64,000 bases of DNA, from NCBI GenBank assembly GCA_905204935.1, contig CAJLBJ010000001.1, positions 1 through 64,000 on the forward strand, in the 5' to 3' direction. This stretch comes from an uncultured Lactobacillus sp. Its GTDB lineage: Bacteria; Bacillota; Bacilli; Lactobacillales; Lactobacillaceae. Shown in pieces: positions 1-10,037 of the stretch (positions are counted from its first letter, which is position 1; every line of letters starts with the position of its first letter). The translations under genes were made by a program, and so were the position numbers. A model generated the notes under the pieces. That model saw only the letters and a program-made list of their open reading frames with translations. It had not been told where the DNA came from and did no database searches.

Positions 1-62
1 GGCATTCATCACCCACCTATAGAGGATGGGCGACTTCTGCCTAAATTAAGTTAAAGTACAAC

Positions 63-89
63 AAAAACAGCCAACCATGAGATTGACTG
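63..89 (-). terminator. Intrinsic terminator of the 218-aa gene
   Basis: Read on the minus strand, CAGTCAA pairs with TTGGCTG (one U-G pair) across an 8-nt loop and is followed directly by TTTTTG. It lies 12 bases past the stop codon of the adjacent gene. Confidence 0.75.
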
Positions 90-100
90 CTATAGCCAAC

Positions 101-757
101 TTATGCTAACCACCAAGTTCCATCTGGGCGCTGTTGCATACACCCAAGTTTTTCAGAGACTAAATTACCTCGAAAATCTCTGATGATGACTTTTTCGTAA
201 TACTTATAATCTTGTGTTGCACAATTGCGTTCATCGTCCCAGCCTTCTTCTATCCAGGCACCTAAATATACCTTGTCATCTGAAATCAAGCTGACGGTTT
301 CATTAGCTTTTTTAGGAAAACTAAAACTCTCCGGATAATAACAGATAAACTCATTATCTTCGCTTATAATGCAGACATCTTCTCCAATGATACGTAAATT
401 ATAAAGTTCTATTTCTGTTATTTTAAGTTGTGTGACTGGTTCTAGCAACTTACCAGGAAAATACTTAAATAACGTAATTTTTCCATTATTGAAATCCCCT
501 TGCAAAAACCAATAATAATTTTTTAAATAGACCGGCTTGCCATATAGCACATTTTTTTGTTTGACAAATGGCTCATAGACCTTGCCATTAGTATAATCAT
601 AAAAGACCAGCGTCTGACCTTGAAAATCACCTTTTTTCAGCCATTCCAACATATCATAAAATTCAGTATTATCGCTTAACAAATAACCTAGCCGTACTTG
701 ACCATAAATTTCTTCGATATAGTTTCCACTAATAACTTCAAAATGATTGAAATTCAT
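101..757 (-). CDS. Hypothetical protein, 218 aa
   Basis: I do not recognise this protein. It has no signal peptide or membrane segment and is rich in Tyr, Trp, Phe, Asp and Glu. Several short strand-turn units (GDFQGQTLVFYD, GDFNNGKITLFKYF, ISEDNEFICYY, DDKVYLGAW) suggest an all-beta, perhaps repeat-built, cytosolic protein; that fold guess is inference. The ATG at 757 is preceded by a purine-rich AAGGGAGA. It lies at the leader-distal end of the CRISPR array in the same orientation, so array transcription could run into it; a separate strong promoter is not evident in the 54 bases between them. An intrinsic terminator follows it. Nothing links it functionally to Cas proteins beyond position. 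Confidence 0.6.
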   Translation of the reverse strand: MNFNHFEVISGNYIEEIYGQVRLGYLLSDNTEFYDMLEWLKKGDFQGQTLVFYDYTNGKVYEPFVKQKNVLYGKPVYLKNYYWFLQGDFNNGKITLFKYFPGKLLEPVTQLKITEIELYNLRIIGEDVCIISEDNEFICYYPESFSFPKKANETVSLISDDKVYLGAWIEEGWDDERNCATQDYKYYEKVIIRDFRGNLVSEKLGCMQQRPDGTWWLA

Positions 758-811
758 AAAAATCTCCCTTTTCTGATAACTAAATTAATATAAAGTCGTT
801 ATTACTGTAGC

Positions 812-3800
812 TAAAAAATAGTCACTCTCACACGGAGAGCGACAAAAACGTCATTTTGATGTTTAAAGAGCATAAGGAATTTCAATCCACGCTCTCACAC
901 GGAGAGCGACCAAGTAGTTTATGTAAACATGTGGTTGCGGGATATATTTCAATCCACGCTCTCACACGGAGAGCGACAAATGGTAAATCGCTTTTTATTG
1001 ACGTCTTAGCGATTTCAATCCACGCTCTCACACGGAGAGCGACACAGACGACTTAACTAGCTCAATGCATAAATCCATTTCAATCCACGCTCTCACACGG
1101 AGAGCGACGGTATTGCATAAACTGCTGTCCTTCAACAGTTGTATTTCAATCCACGCTCTCACACGGAGAGCGACAACACCAAAAAATAGTATCATTGCTA
1201 TCGATTTTATTTCAATCCACGCTCTCACACGGAGAGCGACTTTGTAATTATTCGGATGGTACAATTTTAGGTACTATTTCAATCCACGCTCTCACACGGA
1301 GAGCGACACATTAAGTTGGCCGTAGAAGTAATAGGTAAGTGATTTCAATCCACGCTCTCACACGGAGAGCGACATACCCCTGAAGATGCTTATTTTAATG
1401 GTCGTTTATTTCAATCCACGCTCTCACACGGAGAGCGACTTTATTTTGATAATTGTATTGAACAGATTAACAAAATTTCAATCCACGCTCTCACACGGAG
1501 AGCGACGATAGAGTTATCATGCTTATTTCATTTTTATTCCAATTTCAATCCACGCTCTCACACGGAGAGCGACGGTTCTCAAAATCTGCAATATTTGTTT
1601 TGGCATTAATTTCAATCCACGCTCTCACACGGAGAGCGACTATAATTATACCCCAAACAAATAAAAATACCTTAATTTCAATCCACGCTCTCACACGGAG
1701 AGCGACTGGTCATAATTTCATCAAGTGTATATCTGTTTTATTTCAATCCACGCTCTCACACGGAGAGCGACAGTATTATTGGTTTACCGTTTGAATTTTT
1801 TTCTATTTCAATCCACGCTCTCACACGGAGAGCGACCTTTTGCGAATGCTTATCAGTGTGCAGAAGTCTTATTTCAATCCACGCTCTCACACGGAGAGCG
1901 ACGTGCGTTTTTGGGTAGCATTGATATCAATGCAGCAATTTCAATCCACGCTCTCACACGGAGAGCGACTTTTTTGGTCGTTTGTCAGCTCACGATTATT
2001 ATGCATTTCAATCCACGCTCTCACACGGAGAGCGACTGCGTTTTTTGTTTCATTCTGCTATACTAACAATTATTTCAATCCACGCTCTCACACGGAGAGC
2101 GACAAAATGTCTTAGAAATAATTTTAGGGGCGTTTGAATTTCAATCCACGCTCTCACACGGAGAGCGACGGCTCTCTTTTGCTTAGCATTAAACCGCAAC
2201 ACCATTTCAATCCACGCTCTCACACGGAGAGCGACGGTTAGAAATAAATTGAAAGCAGCACTTAGTTCTATTTCAATCCACGCTCTCACACGGAGAGCGA
2301 CTGGAGAATATGTATTTGTATTTAACGCATGAATCATTTCAATCCACGCTCTCACACGGAGAGCGACTTAACGCTTCTGCTACCATCGCCTTAGCGTTAG
2401 TGATTTCAATCCACGCTCTCACACGGAGAGCGACTGTATCCTGATGGTGACGGTTTTCCAAGTGATTGGATTTCAATCCACGCTCTCACACGGAGAGCGA
2501 CTAATAAATTTTTTAGCAGGTTTAGTATATCAAGATATTTCAATCCACGCTCTCACACGGAGAGCGACTTGTGATCTAGGAAAAGAAATAGAAATTTCTA
2601 TCATTTCAATCCACGCTCTCACACGGAGAGCGACAATATCCGTCAAAAATTAGTTCAGGTTGTTTTAAAAATTTCAATCCACGCTCTCACACGGAGAGCG
2701 ACATTGGTGGCAATACTTTTTTAATTGCTTCTGCTCATTTCAATCCACGCTCTCACACGGAGAGCGACCATAGCCTTGTTCGGCTACGGCTTGGCGAACT
2801 CTTATTTCAATCCACGCTCTCACACGGAGAGCGACAGTACCCATGTTCTTCTAAAAAATCATTTTTAAAGATTTCAATCCACGCTCTCACACGGAGAGCG
2901 ACATGTTCTTTATATAGCAAGAAATCCTGTAACGGTTATTTCAATCCACGCTCTCACACGGAGAGCGACAAGATGTGTTGAGAGACTTGGATGAAATGTC
3001 TAAATTTCAATCCACGCTCTCACACGGAGAGCGACCTACACATTCATTTTAATAATGCATATCGTCAAATATTTCAATCCACGCTCTCACACGGAGAGCG
3101 ACCAATGTCTGCAACTGTTTCAACGTCTTTTACTAGCATTTCAATCCACGCTCTCACACGGAGAGCGACGCTTCATCATTGTGAATTACTGCGTTGTAAA
3201 TGTATTTCAATCCACGCTCTCACACGGAGAGCGACTACTGTTGCCGTTGTTTCTGTTTCACAGCTATTTTATTTCAATCCACGCTCTCACACGGAGAGCG
3301 ACTGATTAGGTGCAGGCGGATTTTGTTCAGCAAGATATTTCAATCCACGCTCTCACACGGAGAGCGACAAAAGCCAATTTTTTAAAGAGTCTCCCCTTTG
3401 TAATTTCAATCCACGCTCTCACACGGAGAGCGACTTAGATGGTGCTTATCAACGTAATAAACGTAATATTTCAATCCACGCTCTCACACGGAGAGCGACT
3501 AATTAACGTTGATGATGATAACCAAAATTCTGACATTTCAATCCACGCTCTCACACGGAGAGCGACTGAATAGTAGTCATGCTTTTTGATAACAATCTGC
3601 GATTTCAATCCACGCTCTCACACGGAGAGCGACAGTACTAATGCTAACAGCGAGGAAAGTATAACATATTTCAATCCACGCTCTCACACGGAGAGCGACC
3701 TTAATTTTTGATTACTATCTGCTTGTTGTATTGGATTTCAATCCACGCTCTCACACGGAGAGCGACAATTGAACATCACGAACAATCTATTAATTTCTTA

Positions 3801-4361
3801 ATTTCAATCCACGCTCTCACACGGAGAGCGACATGGGCTACAGTATTTCATTTGCAAAACACTCTAATTTCAATCCACGCTCTCACACGGAGAGCGACAG
3901 GTCATTTCAGCTTGAAATTCTTTAACCCCTGTAATTTCAATCCACGCTCTCACACGGAGAGCGACAGAGTTAGAAAAGTACAAAGAAAAAGATAAAAATA
4001 TTTCAATCCACGCTCTCACACGGAGAGCGACAACGAACTCTATTAAAGATATTCATGAGTATAAGATTTCAATCCACGCTCTCACACGGAGAGCGACGGA
4101 GATAAACGTCAGCTTTTAAGAGATATGATTATTTCAATCCACGCTCTCACACGGAGAGCGACAGAAAGTATTCCAGATGATTGGAAAACCAAACTAATTT
4201 CAATCCACGCTCTCACACGGAGAGCGACAGTTTTTTTCTACCGAGATTGCTTTCAGCAAAACTATTTCAATCCACGCTCTCACACGGAGAGCGACACAAT
4301 GGAACACTGGTTTATCCATTTTACTAATTATTTCAATCCACGCTCTCACACGGAGAGCGAC
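812..4361 (-). CRISPR. Type I-C CRISPR array, 54 repeat copies, 53 spacers
   Basis: The repeat unit is 32 nt. In transcript (minus-strand) orientation it begins GTCGCTCTCCGTGTGAGAGC and ends GTGGATTGAAAT. This is the usual I-C layout: a GCTCTC/GAGAGC hairpin followed by an 11-nt handle TGGATTGAAAT. I counted 53 repeats that read identical by eye, plus one degenerate copy at 812-843. Repeat-to-repeat distances are 65-68, so spacers are 33-36 nt. The degenerate copy keeps the 20 bases nearest the previous spacer but has lost the handle; this marks 812 as the old, distal end. cas2 lies 148 bases from the other end, so the leader is at 4362-4509 and new spacers enter at 4361. Cas5c is the expected processing enzyme. 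Confidence 0.98.
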
Positions 4362-4509
4362 AGCGCGAAAGTACGCAATTTTTATGAGTCTTAGTCTAAA
4401 ATTAAACTTTAATTTAGCTATTGATCTTTATTTTAGGACTCAAATTATTAATTTTTTTACGCGAACCTCGTATAAATTAATGTTTAACATAGGTTCGTTA
4501 AAGACTATT
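4362..4509 (-). promoter_or_regulatory. CRISPR leader, with inverted repeat
   Basis: This AT-rich stretch runs between the cas2 stop and the first repeat and should hold the array promoter and the leader sequence used in spacer integration. Its main feature is a perfect 7-bp inverted repeat, CGAACCT at 4462-4468 and AGGTTCG at 4491-4497, with 22 bases between. No U tract follows either arm, so it is not a standard terminator. I could not assign a clear -35/-10 pair. Confidence 0.7.
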
Positions 4510-4803
4510 TTATAAAATTAAAAGATCTTTATCAGGATCGTATGAATCATTTTTTCCAATCTTTTCTAATCTTTTTTGCCAATTTTTTCCAAGAAGATAA
4601 AATCTAATACTATCATTTTTTAAATCAACTATTTTTGCTAATTTATACTTTATTTCTACAAATTCAGCTGGGGTAATTGAACATTCAAAAACAGAATTTT
4701 GAACTCTTTGTCCATAATCAACACATAGCTTCGCAACTTTTCGTAATCTAGATTTTCCAGACTTACTTTCAGTATTGACATCATAAGTAATTAAAACCAT
4801 CAT
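4510..4803 (-). CDS. cas2: CRISPR-associated endonuclease Cas2
   Basis: A 97-aa Cas2, the structural partner of Cas1 in the spacer integration complex. The N-terminal beta strand VLITYDVN carries the conserved Asp (D8), and the GQRVQNSVFEC segment is typical of the family. It is last in the cas operon, 18 bases after cas1, and next to the leader. Two consecutive Met codons open the frame; the one at 4803 was taken, with GAGGGA upstream. Confidence 0.96.
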   Translation of the reverse strand: MMVLITYDVNTESKSGKSRLRKVAKLCVDYGQRVQNSVFECSITPAEFVEIKYKLAKIVDLKNDSIRFYLLGKNWQKRLEKIGKNDSYDPDKDLLIL

Positions 4804-4821
4804 AAATATAATCCCTCATCT

Positions 4822-5850
4822 CTAAATCATAAACGGTGGATACGATTCTATTTCACCACGAATTGTCTTTGCTAAAAGTTGTGCTTGAACATACGGTAAT
4901 AACATTATCTTTATCTTTTCATCAATATACGGATGCGTAATCTCCGAAATATTTCTTTTTTGCCAATTTTCTAAAAAAACTTTTCGGCCTTTTTCGTTTA
5001 AAAAGACACTACCATTTTCCTTTATTTCAAAATGCTTTTCATTAACTTGTTTTCTGTTAATTAATGAAAAAACAAATCTATCCACCAAGTAAGATCTAAA
5101 TTCTTCTATCAAATCCAACGCCATTCCAGCTCTTCCAGGCCTATCTGTATGAAAAAAACCAACATAACTATCTATTCCAACAGTTTCTAGTGCTGCTTGA
5201 CATTGATTAGTTAACAACGAGTATCCAAAAGATAACATTGCGTTTACACAATCCATTGGAGGTCTTTTTGATCTTCCTTCAAAATAAAATATATCTTTAT
5301 TGGCTAGGATACATTCATTAAACACACTGAAATAAGTATTTGCTGCATTTCCTTCGATTCCTCGAATACTATCTTTATCACTACTATTTTGAATTTGATA
5401 AATCATATTCAAAAGATTTTCTTCAGTATCATTAAAAACATTCTCATTAATAATCGCTCTATGATCCCTTTGAAATCTAATTAGATATTTTCTAGAATTA
5501 GAAATTTTCGCAGTTATACTATTTCGAACATAATCTATAGACCTAGCATCATCGTCAGCAATTCTATACTGTTCTCTTCTTAGCAAGACATTGCCATTTG
5601 TTTTTCCAATAAACCGTCCATAAAAATGTCCGTATGGTGACAAAAATGATAATGCTATATTAGTCTCATTGCACAATTGAATAGCAGATGGAGAGACTCC
5701 TAAGTAAGAAAAACAAACTATCCCTTCTAAAACCCGAAATGGAAAGCGTTTGATAATCTTACCATCTTCCTTGATTACAATATTATCTCGATCTCGAGTG
5801 ATATAATAATTTTCTTGGGTAACGTATAAAGTATTTAATAATTTTCTCAC
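4822..5850 (-). CDS. cas1: CRISPR-associated integrase Cas1, type I-C
   Basis: A 342-aa Cas1 that joins protospacer ends to the leader-proximal repeat. The metal-binding catalytic residues are visible: E166 in GIEGNAANTYF, H234 in GFFHTDRPGR and D246 with E249 in ALDLIEEF. The start is GTG at 5850, overlapping the TGA of cas4 (GTGA), so translation is probably coupled to cas4. The length fits the I-C family. With cas4 and cas2 present, the adaptation module looks complete. Confidence 0.97.
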   Translation of the reverse strand: MRKLLNTLYVTQENYYITRDRDNIVIKEDGKIIKRFPFRVLEGIVCFSYLGVSPSAIQLCNETNIALSFLSPYGHFYGRFIGKTNGNVLLRREQYRIADDDARSIDYVRNSITAKISNSRKYLIRFQRDHRAIINENVFNDTEENLLNMIYQIQNSSDKDSIRGIEGNAANTYFSVFNECILANKDIFYFEGRSKRPPMDCVNAMLSFGYSLLTNQCQAALETVGIDSYVGFFHTDRPGRAGMALDLIEEFRSYLVDRFVFSLINRKQVNEKHFEIKENGSVFLNEKGRKVFLENWQKRNISEITHPYIDEKIKIMLLPYVQAQLLAKTIRGEIESYPPFMI

Positions 5851-6515
5851 AATACTTCATCTCCCATAATAGCATTCTTAATATAGTTACTAGTGTTTTT
5901 GGATTTTTTACTGAGTCTAGGCATACAAACATCTACTAAAGAACAGGTTTGACAATTCCTAAAATATTCCGCTTTAGGTAACTTACCTGTACTATAAAAA
6001 ATATGCATTTGTTTCGCATATGAGGTAACTTCCGCTCGTAAACTTTTGGTAATTTCAATTTCCTGTTTATTATTTGTACTATGATAATATAAATAACTTT
6101 TATCTATTTTACAACCTAATGTTTCTTCTAAACAAATCACTTCTGCAACTAGTTGAATTATGTCTCTATTATCTTTTTTAGGTTTCCCCCGTTTATATTC
6201 GACTATATACGGTTTCCACTTTCCACGCTTATGATTAACTTGAATTCCTTGCGAATCTTTATGGAATTCTACAGCATCCAAGATTCCGACTAATCCCAAT
6301 TCCTTTGAGAAAACATGCATTGCTCTAGAAATAAAGATATCTTTTCTTTTCTCTTTTAGCAAAGGATTATCAACTTTTGTATGAATAAATTGTCCTTCGA
6401 TAGTATACTCATTTTCCTGCCATTGCTGATTTATATGGATAAGCCCCCATTGACGTTTACAAAAATAAAAATGTTGAATCCCTGAAAGCATTAAATAGTC
6501 ATCTTCTATCGACAT
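5847..6515 (-). CDS. cas4: CRISPR-associated exonuclease Cas4
   Basis: A 222-aa RecB-like nuclease with an iron-sulfur cluster. In the I-C adaptation complex Cas4 trims prespacers and enforces PAM selection. The four cluster cysteines are visible: C19 (FYFCKRQWG) and C188, C191 and C197 (NCQTCSLVDVC). Nuclease residues include H45, D80 in GILDAVE and E106/K108 in VEYKRGK. It begins 2 bases after the cas7 stop and overlaps cas1 by 4 bases, within the single minus-strand cas operon. Confidence 0.96.
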   Translation of the reverse strand: MSIEDDYLMLSGIQHFYFCKRQWGLIHINQQWQENEYTIEGQFIHTKVDNPLLKEKRKDIFISRAMHVFSKELGLVGILDAVEFHKDSQGIQVNHKRGKWKPYIVEYKRGKPKKDNRDIIQLVAEVICLEETLGCKIDKSYLYYHSTNNKQEIEITKSLRAEVTSYAKQMHIFYSTGKLPKAEYFRNCQTCSLVDVCMPRLSKKSKNTSNYIKNAIMGDEVL

Positions 6516-6517
6516 GA

Positions 6518-7369
6518 TTACTTACCTGTTAAATGTTCAAATGTTAATCCTTGTGCTTGATACTTAGCTAGTTTTTCTTCATCTAACTTAATTTGATAAT
6601 CATTATATTCTACATTTGCAATATCTTTGGTATCTGCCCAAGTTAATAACTCGCGAATATTAGCACTTGAAACATTTCCTAATTTATTGCTATGTTCAAA
6701 CCAGAATAAATCTTTGATTGCCATAGATCCCTCTGGCCGTGCTGATGAAGCATCATTTTCAAATAACGTCAACAAAGCTTCTTTCAATACTGCTAAATCT
6801 TTATCATCAAATCCTGTTTTTTCGGAAAGATATGCATTTACTGATCCATAAACTACATAAACTGCTTGTTCAATAAAATGCTTGCTTCCCATCGTATCAG
6901 AAGAACGTCCAGATTCGTTTTTAGTTTCCATACCATTTGTACTACGTGTAATTTGCATAGTAGTTGTAGCAATTGGGCGTAAAGATCTCGCGATACTAAT
7001 TGAAACTGGTCCTCTAATTCCAATTGACTTTTTCAAAAATGTAATAACTTGACCAAAAGTTCTTACATCTAGCCATTTCTCATTAGATTCCTTTTCGATT
7101 TTTTCATCGCTATCTTTAGATGTAAAACTAGCTTCAAAACGTTTTTGAAGAGACATAAAATCATCATCGATTCTATCACGAGATTTAACAAAGATATCAT
7201 ACCCCATGTCTTGCATCCGATTACGAATTTTACGTTTAATCGCAACATCACTAATTAATCCATACCCATTCGAATCAATTCGTGGCATATTGCCCGCTAA
7301 TGGATCACCATTAGGGTTAGCATACTTCACATCAATAGTCATAATAAAATCAATCTTGTTATTAATCAT
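6518..7369 (-). CDS. cas7: Cascade backbone protein Cas7 (Csd2)
   Basis: A 283-aa type I-C Cas7, which polymerises along the crRNA spacer to form the Cascade filament. The Csd2 opening is clear: IDFIMTIDVKYANPNGDP, then SDVAIKRKIRNRM. It also contains the GIRGPVSISIARSLRPI and SSARPEGSMAIKDLFWFEHS segments typical of the family. The gene follows cas8c by 2 bases. If the putative regulatory RNA upstream of cas5 is real, it would be bound by this same filament. Confidence 0.97.
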   Translation of the reverse strand: MINNKIDFIMTIDVKYANPNGDPLAGNMPRIDSNGYGLISDVAIKRKIRNRMQDMGYDIFVKSRDRIDDDFMSLQKRFEASFTSKDSDEKIEKESNEKWLDVRTFGQVITFLKKSIGIRGPVSISIARSLRPIATTTMQITRSTNGMETKNESGRSSDTMGSKHFIEQAVYVVYGSVNAYLSEKTGFDDKDLAVLKEALLTLFENDASSARPEGSMAIKDLFWFEHSNKLGNVSSANIRELLTWADTKDIANVEYNDYQIKLDEEKLAKYQAQGLTFEHLTGK

Positions 7370-7371
7370 TT

Positions 7372-9237
7372 TTATTCCTCACTTTCTTTTTTAGAAAAAA
7401 TATAACCATTTTCTGCATAATATCCAAAAATAAAATTATAATCCAATGGATTGTTAACCTCTGATGATAAGTAATAATTGTCATTGATTTTTTGGATAAT
7501 TTCAGACTGCTCTTTATCAAGTTTTATAAATAAATGATAATTTGATTGTAATAAGCTTCTTTTGTAAACAGAAGTTTTTCTAATCAATGTTTCCATAAAA
7601 ATCGCTGGTTGATTAGTATACGAAGTCCAAAACTTTTGTGCATTTGTCAACCTTTTTTCATCTGCTCCAAATGTAGCAGCTTCAATTCTTTCAAAAACAG
7701 CTAACAATCGTCCATATAAATACGAACGATTTGTATATTCCCTATCTAACATAGGTGTTAATTCCTCCTTACCTTTATTGTGGAACAATCCTAACGTTAC
7801 AGACTGTATTGTCATCCACGTTTTTTCATATTTTAATCGTTGGCGAATATTTTGATCAGCAGCTCTTAAAATATTATCTGGTACATTTTTGCCATCAATT
7901 AAACTAGTAATTAATTTCTCAAATTCAGCTTTAAAAAAGCTCTCGTTTCTTAACTCTAATCCTTTGTCTTCTTCAATTCCATAAGATACTAGAATCATTT
8001 GAGCCATTGACGGAACATATTTTTTAAGCTGTTTTGTAGTTTTATCATAATATTCCCATTCATTGTCTGATTGCCACTTTTTTAAGTTATCAAATAATCT
8101 AGATACTTTTAATTCTCTGAAGTATTTTAAAGAAATTCTACCATTACTTGCTTTATCAATAATTGCAACATAATATGATGCATCATCAGAAAATTCTTGA
8201 CGACCTTTTATAAAGGATTGTCCAACTAATTTGTTCTCCTCTGTAACTACATTTTTGGCATCATCATCTAATTCGTCTAAAAATGAATTAGATGGATATA
8301 CATAATCTAATTGACTTTCATTAGAAATATCATCTGAGAACCAATTAATCATATATTGGCTTTCTTTTAACCATTTCCGACTATTATTATTTTCTAACAG
8401 ATACTTTAACATTAAGTGGATTTTTTCTGAGGTTTGATACCCTATAGAGATGATATCTTCCCCCTTATTAAATCTTCCCTTATAATTTTCCGTATTATTA
8501 CTTACAGATATTAGTTTTGCATTTCCCATCAATCCACGATGCTTAGTAGTTAACTGTTGCATTGTTCCGCTGATATTGCAAAAGCCTTTTGGTAAATCAA
8601 GATGTTCAACGTATCTTACATACTCTTGATGCAAATCAACATTTTCTGTTATAGATACATCTCTAGCTCCATTAAAATCAATAATTTTAAATGTTAGAAA
8701 AACAGCATTAAAATCAACTCTTTTAGCTTTTCCATTTTCTGAATAACTTACTTTAAGACAATCTCTATCTATATTTTGATTAGGATATAATTTTGATAAC
8801 AATAAATCGAAGAAATTTTCTTGAGTTAAAAAATTTTTTATCAAATCTACAAAGTTCTTTACTTCAGGATCTTTTATTGCTTTAAAAAATTTATTCGACT
8901 CTTCTAAATACATTTGATGTAATTGAACATTGTCATTCGTAAGATATGATAATTTATCAATCAACGGGTGACTCAAAGGAAATTTACCTGATCGAGCTAT
9001 TGAATCTTGGCTAACCGGAAAAATAATTTGTTCATCCTTAGGCAAAAAACTAGCAGAAACTAACTTACCTTCTTTATCTAAACAAGCTTCCACTATATTA
9101 GTACCACTTGACCTTAAATTTGTATGGTACAGTGGTAACAGCACAGTTTTATCACCATCATGCTTATCAACTAACTCTTTTTCCTCACAGTATTCATACG
9201 CACGTAACAACGCACTCAAAAAATCCACATTAATCAC
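7372..9237 (-). CDS. cas8c: Cascade large subunit Cas8c (Csd1)
   Basis: A 621-aa Csd1-family protein, close to the usual length. It is the large subunit that recognises the PAM and helps open target DNA; in I-C systems an internal start in this gene can also give the small subunit. Recognisable segments include VLLPLYHTNLRSSGTNI near the N-terminus, NISGTMQQLTTKHRGLMGNAKLIS, DDASYYVAIIDKASNGRISL and RSYLYGRLLAVFERIEAATFGA. It lies 10 bases after cas5 and 2 bases before cas7. I did not identify the Cas11c start. Confidence 0.96.
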   Translation of the reverse strand: MINVDFLSALLRAYEYCEEKELVDKHDGDKTVLLPLYHTNLRSSGTNIVEACLDKEGKLVSASFLPKDEQIIFPVSQDSIARSGKFPLSHPLIDKLSYLTNDNVQLHQMYLEESNKFFKAIKDPEVKNFVDLIKNFLTQENFFDLLLSKLYPNQNIDRDCLKVSYSENGKAKRVDFNAVFLTFKIIDFNGARDVSITENVDLHQEYVRYVEHLDLPKGFCNISGTMQQLTTKHRGLMGNAKLISVSNNTENYKGRFNKGEDIISIGYQTSEKIHLMLKYLLENNNSRKWLKESQYMINWFSDDISNESQLDYVYPSNSFLDELDDDAKNVVTEENKLVGQSFIKGRQEFSDDASYYVAIIDKASNGRISLKYFRELKVSRLFDNLKKWQSDNEWEYYDKTTKQLKKYVPSMAQMILVSYGIEEDKGLELRNESFFKAEFEKLITSLIDGKNVPDNILRAADQNIRQRLKYEKTWMTIQSVTLGLFHNKGKEELTPMLDREYTNRSYLYGRLLAVFERIEAATFGADEKRLTNAQKFWTSYTNQPAIFMETLIRKTSVYKRSLLQSNYHLFIKLDKEQSEIIQKINDNYYLSSEVNNPLDYNFIFGYYAENGYIFSKKESEE

Positions 9238-9247
9238 CTCTTTTTAT

Positions 9248-9967
9248 TTAAAAATTTTCATATTCTTCATACTCAGTTCCAACGTCTTTAACTTGACTAC
9301 TTTCTTTAAAAGAATATGTTGATAACTCATTTATAACTTCACAATCTTCTTGATTTTTAAAAACAATCGTACTGTCTTTCATAACAGTTTCTGTGTAACA
9401 GCTTTTTAGTTTTTCTTTAGAAGACTTAGGATATATAAATGAGTGAAACTGTAGACCAAATGAGATAGTTTGATTAAAATATGCACCTTGTGCATTATCG
9501 TAATCTTCTTTAGTGATTCCAGTTACTAAACCTACACATTCTCTAGTACCTAAAAATACATCTCTCCGTCCACCACGTTGAATTGAACGTTCCGTTATAG
9601 CTTCATGTTTTTTCATATTACGATCTTGTTTAAGATCTTCACGAGTTAGGTTCCACTCAAAATGATATTTAACTAGGTACTTTACATCTCTTAAATAAGT
9701 AACATAGTTAAGATCAGCCCCCATGTTATTTAACAACATTCTACTCCCCATTGTTTCTGTTTGAATAGGGTTTATGACTTTAACTTCATCAATAATATTA
9801 ACTATTGTAGGTTTATAATAAATCGCATCTACAATTCCATTTAGCGCTTGTCTCGAAGGCGCATTGCACGAGACGTTCTCGCCACCACCTTTAGTTGTAG
9901 GATTAGTAAACAATGCATAATCCCCTTCAAGACAGACATAGAAAAACTTCGACTTTTCATTATCCAT
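9248..9967 (-). CDS. cas5c: Cas5c (Cas5d) pre-crRNA endonuclease
   Basis: A 239-aa Cas5 of the I-C subtype. In this subtype Cas5 replaces Cas6: it cuts each repeat at the base of its hairpin, leaving an 11-nt 5' handle, and stays at the crRNA 5' end in Cascade. The catalytic Lys-His pair described for the family is present as K120-H121 (NMKKHEAI), followed by SIQRGGRRDVFLGTREC. It is first in the cas5-8c-7-4-1-2 operon. A strong AAAGGAGGTG lies just upstream of the ATG at 9967, and a consensus promoter lies at 9991-10019. Confidence 0.97.
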   Translation of the reverse strand: MDNEKSKFFYVCLEGDYALFTNPTTKGGGENVSCNAPSRQALNGIVDAIYYKPTIVNIIDEVKVINPIQTETMGSRMLLNNMGADLNYVTYLRDVKYLVKYHFEWNLTREDLKQDRNMKKHEAITERSIQRGGRRDVFLGTRECVGLVTGITKEDYDNAQGAYFNQTISFGLQFHSFIYPKSSKEKLKSCYTETVMKDSTIVFKNQEDCEVINELSTYSFKESSQVKDVGTEYEEYENF

Positions 9968-9980
9968 CTCACCACCTCCT

Positions 9981-9999
9981 TTCTATGTAAATGATAATA
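9981..9999 (+). promoter_or_regulatory. Putative CreR target: TTC PAM plus partial protospacer over the cas5 -10 box
   Basis: TTC at 9981-9983 is followed by TATGTAAATGATAATA (9984-9999). The candidate regulatory RNA carries TATGTGAAGGATAATA directly after its handle. They agree at 14 of 16 positions; the mismatches are position 6, which does not pair in type I Cascade, and position 9. Agreement ends after position 16. The site covers the -10 box (9991-9996) of the cas5 promoter and touches the Shine-Dalgarno region. Function is inferred. Confidence 0.8.
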
Positions 10000-10019
10000 A
10001 ATAACGCAGAGGATGTCAA
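9991..10019 (-). promoter_or_regulatory. Promoter of the cas5-cas8c-cas7-cas4-cas1-cas2 operon
   Basis: On the minus strand, TTGACA (10014-10019) is separated by 17 bases from TATCAT (9991-9996). Transcription should start near 9984, giving a very short leader before the AAAGGAGGTG and the ATG of cas5. The -10 box lies inside the proposed CreR target. Confidence 0.85.
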
Positions 10020-10037
10020 CATCATTTATCTAAAAAG

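Noticed and set aside
856-4394. Open frames of 60-113 codons on both strands across the array
   Set aside because: They are translations of the repeat in different frames and have no ribosome sites.
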